From contig JACRMT010000012.1 in the NCBI GenBank assembly GCA_016214855.1, forward strand, positions 124,001-188,000: DNA of 64,000 nucleotides, given 5' to 3'. The notes under the pieces are model-generated. The model worked only from the letters and a program-made list of their open reading frames with translations. It searched no databases and was not told where the DNA came from. The stretch's first letter is position 1. The number at the start of each line of letters is the position of its first letter. Positions 8,910-15,243 of this stretch are shown one piece after another. The translations under genes and the position numbers were made by a program. The stretch comes from Nitrospirota bacterium. GTDB taxonomy: Bacteria > Nitrospirota > Thermodesulfovibrionia > Thermodesulfovibrionales > UBA6898.

Positions 8910-9031
8910 AGAAGAATGCGCCCCAAATTACATTTTTCAGAAAATTAACATTACATTAGTGATATAGAAACTTCCGGGGACATAACAGGACAGAAGACGC
9001 TGCGAAAAAACAGAAACGATCCTGAAAATTG

Positions 9032-9916
9032 TTACGGCATGAACTCCTGCAGAGCATCGGCAAATTTCTTCGGCATGAAGCCAAAATGCCGCTCCACGGC
9101 ATCGAGGTCGCAGATATTGTCCTGTTCGAGGAGGCGCAGCTGATCAGAGGTGACCGGCGGCGAAGGTAAAAAGCGCTCAAGGATGGAGGTGCTGAGCTTC
9201 ATGAACCCCATCGGAATACTGAACGTCGGCCTCCTGTGGCCCATGGCCTTTGAGAGGTTCTCAACAATCTCGCGGTACGCAAGATGCTCAGGTCCGCCGA
9301 TATCAAAGGTCCCGGAATACCTGGCGGGGTCATCAATGACCCTGCCGATACAGGTGAGCCAGTCTTTTATATAGATCGGCTGAAATTTCGCCTTGCCTTC
9401 ACCGGGCAGCGGGACCACAGGGGAAAATTTCAGCATGTCCATGATCTTCTTCGTGAATCCGTCCCAGGGGCCGATGATCAGGGAGGGCCTGAATATGGTA
9501 TACGCTATGCCGCTCTGTTTGACGATCTCTTCAGCCTCTGCCTTTGTCTTCAGATACCCTGACCATGAAGATATGTCCGACCCCAATGCAGACTGATAAA
9601 AGAAATGCTTCACCCCTGCTCGTTGCGCCTCCTTCACGAGATTCTTTGTGCCCTCGACATGGATGGACTGGAACGTGGCATCACCCCTTTCCTCTATGAT
9701 GCCGACGAGGTGGATGACAATATCGTCAGAACGAAGAACTCCCTGCAGAGAGACGGCCTGCGTGATATCGCCGGGAATAACCTCAGCTCCTTTTTCTGCA
9801 AGAGCTGTTAGAGCTCTTTTTGAGCGGGCAAGGCACTTCAGCTTATGGCCTTTCGCAAGGAGAAAATCTGAGAGATGGCCGCCGGCAAACCCTGATGCGC
9901 CGGCTATGAAGATCAT
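9032..9916 (-). CDS. NAD(P)-binding atypical SDR protein, NDUFA9-like
   Basis: 294-aa Rossmann-fold protein of the complex I NDUFA9/atypical short-chain dehydrogenase group. The dinucleotide loop is GASGFAGGHLSDFL at residues 6-19; VIHLVGIIEE and SALGS follow; the usual active-site YxxxK is represented by SGYLKTKAEAE. Such proteins often act as quinone-, nucleotide-sugar- or assembly-linked reductases; the substrate cannot be told from sequence. Last gene of a fumarase operon: its ATG overlaps the stop of the fumarase beta subunit as ATGA. Confidence 0.8.
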   Translation of the reverse strand: MIFIAGASGFAGGHLSDFLLAKGHKLKCLARSKRALTALAEKGAEVIPGDITQAVSLQGVLRSDDIVIHLVGIIEERGDATFQSIHVEGTKNLVKEAQRAGVKHFFYQSALGSDISSWSGYLKTKAEAEEIVKQSGIAYTIFRPSLIIGPWDGFTKKIMDMLKFSPVVPLPGEGKAKFQPIYIKDWLTCIGRVIDDPARYSGTFDIGGPEHLAYREIVENLSKAMGHRRPTFSIPMGFMKLSTSILERFLPSPPVTSDQLRLLEQDNICDLDAVERHFGFMPKKFADALQEFMP

Positions 9917-10509
9917 TGCAGGTGGGCGAGTTCTCTGAACTTTTGAAAAGAAGCTGACTCTATTGCTCTATGGGTGCTATTGCCCAGACTGTCCATGGTA
10001 ACGATCGCCGGGAAATCCTTCACCTCAAATATCCACATCGCCTCAGTTGTGCCGAACTCTTCAAGCTTCCATGAGCCGATGGTCCTCACGATCCTGTCTG
10101 CCAGATACGCTGCTGCGCCGCCAATGGTCTGGAGGTACACGCACCCTGCTTCCTGAAGCGCTTTGAGCGTCTTCTCTCCCATACCGCCCTTGCCCATGAC
10201 GCCGCGCAACCCGTATTGCCTGATCACATCTGCCTCATACATCTCGACCCGCATGCTGGTCGTCGGGCCTGCAGCAATGACCTGATACCCGCTCTCTGTC
10301 TTTTTCATCACCGGTCCGCAGTGATAAAGGACAGTGCCTGCAAGATCAAAAGGCAGGTCTTCTTTTTTCGGCTTATTTTCAACAAGATATTTATGCACCC
10401 GGTCCCGGCCGGTCACGAGCTTCCCATTAAGCAAAACCATATCACCGGCCTTAAGACCTGCAACGTCGGCTGCGGATAACGGAAGATCCAATCTTTTCCC
10501 CTCTACCAT
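9913..10509 (-). CDS. fumB: Class I fumarate hydratase, beta (C-terminal) subunit
   Basis: 198-aa beta subunit of the two-subunit, oxygen-sensitive [4Fe-4S] fumarase that interconverts fumarate and malate. Markers: GDMVLLNGKLVTGRDRVHKYL, LYHCGPVM, AAGPTTSMRVEMYE, GKGGMGEKT and GCVYLQTIGGAA. Overlaps the alpha-subunit gene by 7 nt, giving a fixed alpha:beta ratio. The split form is typical of anaerobes. L-tartrate dehydratase is homologous; the fumarase call is favoured in a genome with no tartrate context. Confidence 0.92.
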   Translation of the reverse strand: MVEGKRLDLPLSAADVAGLKAGDMVLLNGKLVTGRDRVHKYLVENKPKKEDLPFDLAGTVLYHCGPVMKKTESGYQVIAAGPTTSMRVEMYEADVIRQYGLRGVMGKGGMGEKTLKALQEAGCVYLQTIGGAAAYLADRIVRTIGSWKLEEFGTTEAMWIFEVKDFPAIVTMDSLGNSTHRAIESASFQKFRELAHLQ

Positions 10510-11402
10510 ATCAGCCGGCCCCTTCTCATCGCCCAGCAGCCCAAAGAGACATCGACAAAATAGGAAGCAGGATGGCGATGGTTAACACCCACCTTGACGC
10601 CAAGCGCTGTGGTTCGTCCTCCGAGTCCCATGGTGCCGATGCCAAGCTGATTTATTTCCGTAAGAAGCTGCTTCTCGAGACTGGCAAGTTCATCTATCCT
10701 GTTCAGATCATTCAATTTTCTCATGAGCTGCTCTTTGGCGAGTCTTGCAACCTGGTCCTTGGCAGCGCCTATGCCGACACCTACGATATAAGGTGGGCAT
10801 CCCCTGCCCTGAGCCTTCTGGATCGCATCAAGCACGCACTTTCTAACGCCTTCGAGGCTGCGCTGCGCGCCCAGCTCTTCGAGGGGCAGTTTGTATGTCT
10901 GGCCTGCATTTTCACAACCGCCGCCCTTGAGCATTAGGTCGATGATCAGAGAACCGCTCGGCGTTTCTTCAAAATAGATGATCGGAAACCCCTCGCCGGT
11001 ATTATCCCCTGAGTTCTTATCCGTAATGATATCAACAGCATTGGGCCGCAAAGGGATCCTCTGAGTTGCTTCACGAGTTGCCTCAAGAATGGTCTGTTTT
11101 AGTTCATTCTGACTCAGCCCAAAGGGAACCTTAACGTAAAAGACCGGTACTCCCGTGTCCTGGCAGATAGGCCGTGAGGTCTCCCGGGCCCGTTTTATGT
11201 TCTCAAGAATGACCGAGAGCGATGAAGCAGCAGTAGAACCTTCCGATTCCCGGGGCAATGCTGATTTTATAGCCTCCTCGATATCAGGAGGCAGCGATGT
11301 AGCAACTTTTTTGTACAGCTCTACAATGCCGTCGAGGAGTTTGAGCACCTGTTGCTGCCTTTCTTTTCCTGAAATTTCTTCGCAAATTACAGTTGTTATC
11401 AT
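10503..11402 (-). CDS. fumA: Class I fumarate hydratase, alpha (N-terminal) subunit
   Basis: 299-aa catalytic subunit carrying the Fe-S cluster. Cluster and substrate motifs: RPICQDTGVPVFYV (first Cys), LMLKGGGCENAG (second Cys) and GRGCPPYIVGVGIG (third Cys). First gene of the operon fumA-fumB-NDUFA9-like. There is no strong ribosome site before the ATG. The mobile element's left end lies only 39 bp upstream of the start codon, so the native promoter has probably been displaced or replaced. Confidence 0.92.
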   Translation of the reverse strand: MITTVICEEISGKERQQQVLKLLDGIVELYKKVATSLPPDIEEAIKSALPRESEGSTAASSLSVILENIKRARETSRPICQDTGVPVFYVKVPFGLSQNELKQTILEATREATQRIPLRPNAVDIITDKNSGDNTGEGFPIIYFEETPSGSLIIDLMLKGGGCENAGQTYKLPLEELGAQRSLEGVRKCVLDAIQKAQGRGCPPYIVGVGIGAAKDQVARLAKEQLMRKLNDLNRIDELASLEKQLLTEINQLGIGTMGLGGRTTALGVKVGVNHRHPASYFVDVSLGCWAMRRGRLIW

Positions 11403-11433
11403 ACCAAATTAGGCGCAATATGTATGCATTCCG

Positions 11434-11441
11434 CAAATCTC
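11434..11441. repeat. Left 8-bp target-site duplication of the mobile element
   Basis: CAAATCTC directly outside the left inverted repeat; identical to 14498-14505 on the right side. Confidence 0.85.
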
Positions 11442-11462
11442 GGTAGTGGGTCAGTTTGATTT
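11442..11462 (+). repeat. Left terminal inverted repeat
   Basis: 21 bp, perfect inverse of 14477-14497. Followed by a tandem duplication of the 14-mer TGATTTTTCTGCAT (11457-11470 and 11471-11484). Confidence 0.9.
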
Positions 11463-11485
11463 TTCTGCATTGATTTTTCTGCATC

Positions 11486-11514
11486 TTGACCGCTCAAGGA
11501 AGCCATGTTAGACT
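11486..11514 (+). promoter_or_regulatory. Promoter of the 81-aa gene with palindromic operator
   Basis: TTGACC, 17 nt, TAGACT. The -35 lies in the palindrome CTTGACCGCTCAAG (11485-11498), a near copy of the palindrome in the transposase promoter. The predicted transcript start coincides with the ATG at 11521, so the mRNA would be leaderless. Confidence 0.5.
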
Positions 11515-11520
11515 ATTTGC

Positions 11521-11766
11521 ATGGAAAAGAAAAAGAAGAAAGTACCCACGGATATTAACCAGATCGCCTCTTATATCTGCGATGTCACAACGAATGAGAG
11601 CAAGCCCACTGACGTTATCGAATGCAAACCCGAAAAGAACCCTGCTGCCGTTGCCCTTGGTCGCCTTGGAGGGCTCAAGGGTGGAAAGGCAAGGGCAGAG
11701 AGCCTAACTGCCAAGAAGCGCAAAGAAATAGCTAAGAAGGCTGCTCAGGCTCGTTGGAAGAAGTAG
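11521..11766 (+). CDS. Small basic protein with Ala/Lys-rich tail (passenger gene)
   Basis: 81-aa, very lysine-rich protein (MEKKKKKVPTDINQ...). The C-terminal half, AAVALGRLGGLKGGKARA then SLTAKKRKEIAKKAAQARWKK, matches a motif seen in many short bacterial proteins of unknown function and resembles histone H1-like tails. The P63C gene product in the same element has a related N-terminal stretch (SPEERRERAKKAATARW). Its 3' end overlaps the 3' end of the convergent P63C gene by 35 nt. No ribosome site; the promoter position predicts a leaderless mRNA. Function unknown; DNA or RNA binding is a guess from its charge. Confidence 0.75.
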   Translation: MEKKKKKVPTDINQIASYICDVTTNESKPTDVIECKPEKNPAAVALGRLGGLKGGKARAESLTAKKRKEIAKKAAQARWKK

Positions 11767-12748
11767 CCCCGCTAAAATCAAACTTTGGTTGGTCTCCAAA
11801 GACATTATTCACGTGTGTTTCGTATTCATATTCGTCTTTTGATATTTGAGCAATACCAAGCAACTGTCCTAGATGCGTGCGAAGTGCTTTAACTCCTATT
11901 TCTGCTAAGAATTGATGCAGTCTTTTCCATCGCTCTCCACTTGCCGCCCTTTGAGCAACTGTCAATTCATGTATTTTGCCATTGCTTTTCGCTAGTGGAA
12001 CATAAACCTGATTGACTGTTAGGTGTTTAAATTTCCATGGATGATTTCTTTCAGGTTTTGGCAGTCTATACAGTCGATACCATTGTTCGTAAAGCTGATC
12101 CGGAAATTCTTTTTCGTATTCTCTGGCTTCTTCTCTTACATATAACTTGAATGCTGTAATTACTTCTTCTCTGGTAGCATCGTAACCCGAAAGGGCATAT
12201 ACAAGCCCCCTAATTCCAGCCTTTGCAGATGCATTTAGAATAATATGGGCCTGTTTAGCTATTGGTCGTTGCCGTGGTGTAAGACTTCCCTCTGCCTCAG
12301 CCGCTACAATTGCCTTGCAAACATCAATGAGCAAGGTAACATCAAAGCCATGAAGGGTTTTGCTTGATGGATCTCCTGAGACCGTATCAAGTCCTTGGAA
12401 AACAATAGGATTTTGAAGTTTTGCCATAAGTTCGAGACCAATGTAAGGAGCGATATTCTTACCGCTAATAAATCTTGGGAATCTACCACCACCCTGAGAA
12501 CTAAATCCAAGTGCTGCGCCCATACCTCGTTGATGGATCACCGCCGTCTTCTGTCCATCATCTAAGACATAGCATTCAACATCAAATCCAAAATCCTCTT
12601 TGAAATTGCCTTTGTGCGTTGCCTTGGACGGTTTAACTCCCCATCTTGCGGTAGCGGCTTTTTTTGCTCTTTCCCTTCTTTCTTCAGGCGACATCATTTC
12701 AGCCAACACCTTAGCACCCTTTGCTTTTCCTGATATACTCTCGCTCAT
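11732..12748 (-). CDS. P63C domain-containing protein (passenger gene)
   Basis: 338-aa protein. Residues about 20-40 carry the basic SPEERRERAKKAATARW segment shared with the 81-aa gene. The rest matches the P63C family found in phages and mobile elements: FEVECY-like FDVECYVLDDGQKTAVI, RGMGAALGF, FPRFISGKNIAPYI, GFDVTLLIDVCKAI and the C-terminal P63C block KPERNHPWKFKHLTVNQVYVPLA with LHQFLAEIG. The biochemical role of the family is unknown. The ATG at 12748 has GGAGG 7-8 nt upstream. Its promoter region carries four ATGCWWGCAT-type palindromes, one covering the start codon, so tight repression is likely. Convergent 35-nt overlap with the 81-aa gene. Confidence 0.8.
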   Translation of the reverse strand: MSESISGKAKGAKVLAEMMSPEERRERAKKAATARWGVKPSKATHKGNFKEDFGFDVECYVLDDGQKTAVIHQRGMGAALGFSSQGGGRFPRFISGKNIAPYIGLELMAKLQNPIVFQGLDTVSGDPSSKTLHGFDVTLLIDVCKAIVAAEAEGSLTPRQRPIAKQAHIILNASAKAGIRGLVYALSGYDATREEVITAFKLYVREEAREYEKEFPDQLYEQWYRLYRLPKPERNHPWKFKHLTVNQVYVPLAKSNGKIHELTVAQRAASGERWKRLHQFLAEIGVKALRTHLGQLLGIAQISKDEYEYETHVNNVFGDQPKFDFSGATSSNEPEQPS

Positions 12749-12835
12749 GCTAGCATCCTCCTTCAATAATATGCTTGCATTTTACTCCAAAGCAAATATA
12801 TAATGCAAGCATAAAATAACATTCGATGCTAGCAA
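12747..12835. promoter_or_regulatory. Four-site operator array between P63C and transposase genes
   Basis: Four related 10-mers: ATGCTAGCAT (12747-12756, perfect palindrome over the P63C start), ATGCTTGCAT (12771-12780), ATGCAAGCAT (12803-12812) and ATGCTAGCAA (12826-12835). Centres are 24, 32 and 23 bp apart. A P63C promoter (minus strand TTGCAT, 18 nt, TAAAAT) runs through sites two and three. Confidence 0.7.
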
Positions 12836-12842
12836 ATAACTC

Positions 12843-12871
12843 TTGACAATGCTTGATCGGTCAAGTATAAT
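12843..12871 (+). promoter_or_regulatory. Consensus sigma-70 promoter of the transposase
   Basis: TTGACA, exactly 17 nt, TATAAT: a full match to consensus. The palindrome CTTGATCGGTCAAG (12852-12865) fills the spacer. The ATG at 12878 lies 7 nt after the -10, predicting a leaderless transcript; no Shine-Dalgarno is present. Confidence 0.75.
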
Positions 12872-12877
12872 TTAATC

Positions 12878-13584
12878 ATGAACAAGTTAAGCATAACCAA
12901 ACAAAAGCAGGTAATTGCCTCTCTGGTAGAAGGTAACTCTATCCGCGCCACTGTCCGTATGACCGGCGTGGCGAAGAATACTGTGGTAAAGCTCCTTGCG
13001 GATGTCGGCAAGGCATGTGGTATGGTGATGTCTATACATGGACTTCGATAGATGCAGACACAAAGCTTGTTCCTTCTTGGTATGTCGGCAGGCGTGATTA
13101 TCATTCTGCCCGCGTTTTCATACAGGATTTAGCTGATCGCCTTGCAAACAGGGTTCAGCTTACCACAGACGGCCACAGGCCATACTTACAGGCAGTTGAA
13201 GAGGCTTTCGGTAGAAATATAGACTATGCAATGCTGGTAAAGCTCTATGGCAATGAAGGCGATAGGGGAGCTACAGCTAAATACAGCCCCGCACAATGCA
13301 CAGGAGAGATCAAGGAGAGGATACAGGGCAAACCCGATATGGAGCATGTCTCCACGAGCTACGTCGAAAGACAGAACCTTACAATGCGTATGAGCATGAG
13401 AAGGTTTACCAGACTTACAAACGCTTTCTCAAAGAAGGTCGAGAACCTTGAACATGCTGTTGCCCTTCACTTCATGTATTACAACTTCTGCCGGATACAT
13501 CAGACATTGAGAGTAACACCGGCAATGGAGGCAGGGGTTACGGATCATGTGTGGGATATCGAGGATATTCTTTCTCTGTTATAA
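12878..13584 (+). pseudogene. IS1-family transposase, internally deleted and frameshifted
   Basis: N-terminal helix-turn-helix part (MNKLSITKQKQVIASLVEG ... TGVAKNTVVKLLADVGKAC) runs 12878-13051 in one frame. The catalytic part (WYGDVYTWTSIDADTKLVP ... to 13584) is in another frame from about 13015. Compared with intact relatives, the stretch between KAC and GYGDVYTWT, which holds the CDEIW first catalytic Asp, is missing. The second Asp (TTDGHRPYL) and the Glu (YVERQNLTMRMSMRR) remain. IS1 uses a programmed frameshift, but that cannot restore the missing Asp, so I call it broken. It still has a perfect consensus promoter. Confidence 0.85.
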
Positions 13585-13586
13585 AT

Positions 13587-13844
13587 CTATTTAATTAATT
13601 TCAACTTTTTCATGTCTTCGATTGACCAACCAATAACGTCGAGCAAGCCCTTTAAGAGGTTTGGCCCATAGGTTTTTCTGGGATGATAGTGAATCGTGAC
13701 TCGATTTCTTGTTTGGGGATGAAGATACACGTGGACTGCACCAGAACTTTCGTCTTTAACATATCCATATTTTTTTAAGGCTCTTACAATATCATCAGCA
13801 GTTAAGTTTTTTAATTGATCCCAATACTTGGGTTCGTAATTCAT
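13587..13844 (-). CDS. hicA: HicA/YcfA-family toxin (passenger gene)
   Basis: 85-aa double-stranded-RNA-binding-fold mRNA interferase. Family features: TADDIVRALKKYGYVKDESSGAVHVYLHP, with the Ser/His loop normally reading GSHxxY here as SGAVHVYLH, then RVTIHYHPRKTYGPNLLKGLLDVIGW. The altered GS(S/H)H motif still contains a His. The gene lies 12 nt after hicB, with AAAGGG as ribosome site. The HicB-first order gives the antitoxin priority. As a passenger of a transposable element it may stabilise the insertion in the population. Confidence 0.82.
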   Translation of the reverse strand: MNYEPKYWDQLKNLTADDIVRALKKYGYVKDESSGAVHVYLHPQTRNRVTIHYHPRKTYGPNLLKGLLDVIGWSIEDMKKLKLIK

Positions 13845-13856
13845 CCCTTTGTGGGA

Positions 13857-14144
13857 TTAAACTGTAACCAAGATATTTTGGGTATGTTGAGGAGGACAAA
13901 AATATCGCGTAGAAGGCTGTTGTTCCTTTTCTTCTACACATATTTGTAATGGAATGGGTTCGCCATGCTTCATAAGAGACTTTATATAGAGAGTTATGGC
14001 TGTTTGAACATTCTCTAATGCTTCTTGTTCTGTCTCTCCATCAACATGAACACCTCTAAGTGCAGGACAAAATGCATGATAACTTGCACCATCCCTCTCG
14101 ATGCAAATATCTACCGAAATTATTACTTTTTTCTTTTTAAACAT
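13857..14144 (-). CDS. hicB: HicB-family antitoxin (passenger gene)
   Basis: About 95 aa with the HicB partial RNase H fold: KKKVIISVDICIERDGASYHAFCPALRGVHVDGETEQEALENVQTAITLYI. It lacks an obvious C-terminal DNA-binding domain; the tail is short and ends LVTV. I chose the ATG at 14144; a GTG at 14156 in the same frame would add four residues, and neither has a clear ribosome site. Expected to bind and silence HicA. Promoter identified upstream. Confidence 0.8.
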   Translation of the reverse strand: MFKKKKVIISVDICIERDGASYHAFCPALRGVHVDGETEQEALENVQTAITLYIKSLMKHGEPIPLQICVEEKEQQPSTRYFCPPQHTQNILVTV

Positions 14145-14194
14145 TTGTTTAATCACAGTTTCATAAATTTCTTAATGTTGCTGTGCTTGACTAA

Positions 14195-14222
14195 ATTATA
14201 GTATGGGTATTGTATTTGTCAA
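14195..14222 (-). promoter_or_regulatory. Sigma-70 promoter of hicBA
   Basis: Minus strand TTGACA, 16 nt, TATAAT: both hexamers match consensus. Confidence 0.7.
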
Positions 14223-14301
14223 TGAGGTTTATAGACCTATAAGATCATTTAATAATATATTATATATTATCGCTTGCTTATGCAATAAAAAGGAGGCATT
14301 T

Positions 14302-14478
14302 ATGCAGATGGATAAAGCTCAGAAAATCAGGAAGGCATGGGGAAATAAGCCATGTCCTCATCCAACTTTTGACAAGGAATATTGTCTTGGCTCAGACACA
14401 GGGGACTACATTTGCATCCAATGTGGGAGATCATTCACAAAGGAAGAAAAGAATCAGATTGAAGCCAGTAAAAAATAA
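14302..14478 (+). CDS. 58-aa zinc-ribbon-like protein (passenger gene)
   Basis: Small protein MQMDKAQKIRKAWGNKPCPH... with potential metal ligands CPHP, EYCLG and YICIQCGRSFTKEEK; the CxxC plus upstream Cys/His resembles a treble-clef or zinc-ribbon. Strong AGGAGG 5 nt before the ATG. Its stop codon TAA (14476-14478) overlaps the first bases of the right inverted repeat, so the gene reaches the very end of the element. Function unknown. Confidence 0.7.
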   Translation: MQMDKAQKIRKAWGNKPCPHPTFDKEYCLGSDTGDYICIQCGRSFTKEEKNQIEASKK

Positions 14479-14497
14479 ATCAAACTGACCCACTACC
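14477..14497 (-). repeat. Right terminal inverted repeat
   Basis: 21 bp, perfect inverse of 11442-11462. Confidence 0.9.
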
Positions 14498-14505
14498 CAA
14501 ATCTC
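14498..14505. repeat. Right 8-bp target-site duplication
   Basis: CAAATCTC, identical to the left flank at 11434-11441. Confidence 0.85.
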
Positions 14506-14583
14506 TTATTCACAGCGGATGGCTTTTCTACAGGACTTGGATTATAAAGAATAAAGATAGTTATTTACAGAAATAGTATTTTT

Positions 14584-15231
14584 ATGCTATTTTGTCAAAT
14601 GCTTGTTAAAGTTGATGAAAATCCAACGCGGCAAAATATCATAACGCTCCTGAAAAAAAACGGGGGCATGACCATCGAGGAGCTGAGCAAGAAGATAAGC
14701 ATTACCCCCATGGGCATCAGGCAGCATCTTCTTTCCCTTGAAAAAAAAGGACTTGTCAGCTATACCGCAAAAAAACACGGCATCGGAAGACCTGGTTTTG
14801 TCTATACGCTCACGGAATCGGCGGATGAACTTTTCCCAAAAACATACGACCGGTTAGCTCTCGATATTCTTAAGCAGGTCAAGAAAAACGAAGGACAGGA
14901 AAAAATCAACAAAATCTTCGTCTGGCGGCGGGACAAAGTTCTCCGGCAGAAAAAAGAGGCTCTGTCCGGGCTCACCGGGATCGATGAGCTCATGCACGGC
15001 CTGAAGGATCTCCTTATATCAGAGGGATATGTCGCTGATCTTGAAAAAGAGGCTGACCGCTACATTCTCAAGTCCTACAACTGTCCTATCAGAAAAGTAG
15101 CTGCCGAGTTCAATGAAGCCTGCCTGGAGGAACTTCAGCTTTTCAGAGAGCTCTTGAACCGCAATGTATCAATGGAGCAGTGCATGGGCCAGGGAGGCCC
15201 GTCCTGCGTCTTTTCAATCCCCAGCGCTTAA
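14584..15231 (+). CDS. SufR-like iron-sulfur transcriptional regulator
   Basis: 215-aa winged-helix regulator. The N-terminal DNA-binding part reads MTIEELSKKISITPMGIRQHLLSLEKKGLVSY and a GRPGFVYTLTE wing. The C-terminal part carries four cysteines arranged as in SufR: YNCPIRKVA, NEACLEEL, MEQCMGQ and PSCVFS, which in that family hold a redox-sensitive Fe-S cluster and govern Fe-S assembly or stress genes. The start is uncertain (ATG at 14584 or 14599); no clear ribosome site. It lies just right of the mobile element, which inserted into the space it shares with fumA, itself an Fe-S enzyme. No suf gene is in the window, so its target is unknown. Confidence 0.78.
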   Translation: MLFCQMLVKVDENPTRQNIITLLKKNGGMTIEELSKKISITPMGIRQHLLSLEKKGLVSYTAKKHGIGRPGFVYTLTESADELFPKTYDRLALDILKQVKKNEGQEKINKIFVWRRDKVLRQKKEALSGLTGIDELMHGLKDLLISEGYVADLEKEADRYILKSYNCPIRKVAAEFNEACLEELQLFRELLNRNVSMEQCMGQGGPSCVFSIPSA

Positions 15232-15243
15232 TCTGCCTTTCTA

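Larger units (their letters stand above)
11442..14497. mobile_element. IS1-like 3,056-bp element with passenger genes
   Basis: The element is bounded by perfect 21-bp terminal inverted repeats (starting GGTAGTGGGTCAGTTTGAT) and flanked by perfect 8-bp direct repeats CAAATCTC. It holds a small basic-protein gene, a P63C-domain gene, a broken IS1-family transposase, a HicB-HicA pair and a 58-aa zinc-ribbon gene. Ends beginning GGT and an 8-9-bp duplication fit the IS1 family, as does the transposase remnant. It sits in the divergent promoter space between fumA and a SufR-like regulator. With the first catalytic Asp of the transposase deleted, it would need a transposase from elsewhere to move. 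Confidence 0.88.

Noticed and set aside
8849-9031. SAM riboswitch before metK
   Set aside because: The promoter at 8881-8909 leaves a leader of only about 25 nt, and no SAM-class motifs are present.
12878-13584. Intact IS1 transposase made by programmed -1 frameshift, as in classical IS1
   Set aside because: The region with the first catalytic Asp (CDEIW in relatives) is absent, so frameshifting cannot restore a full enzyme.
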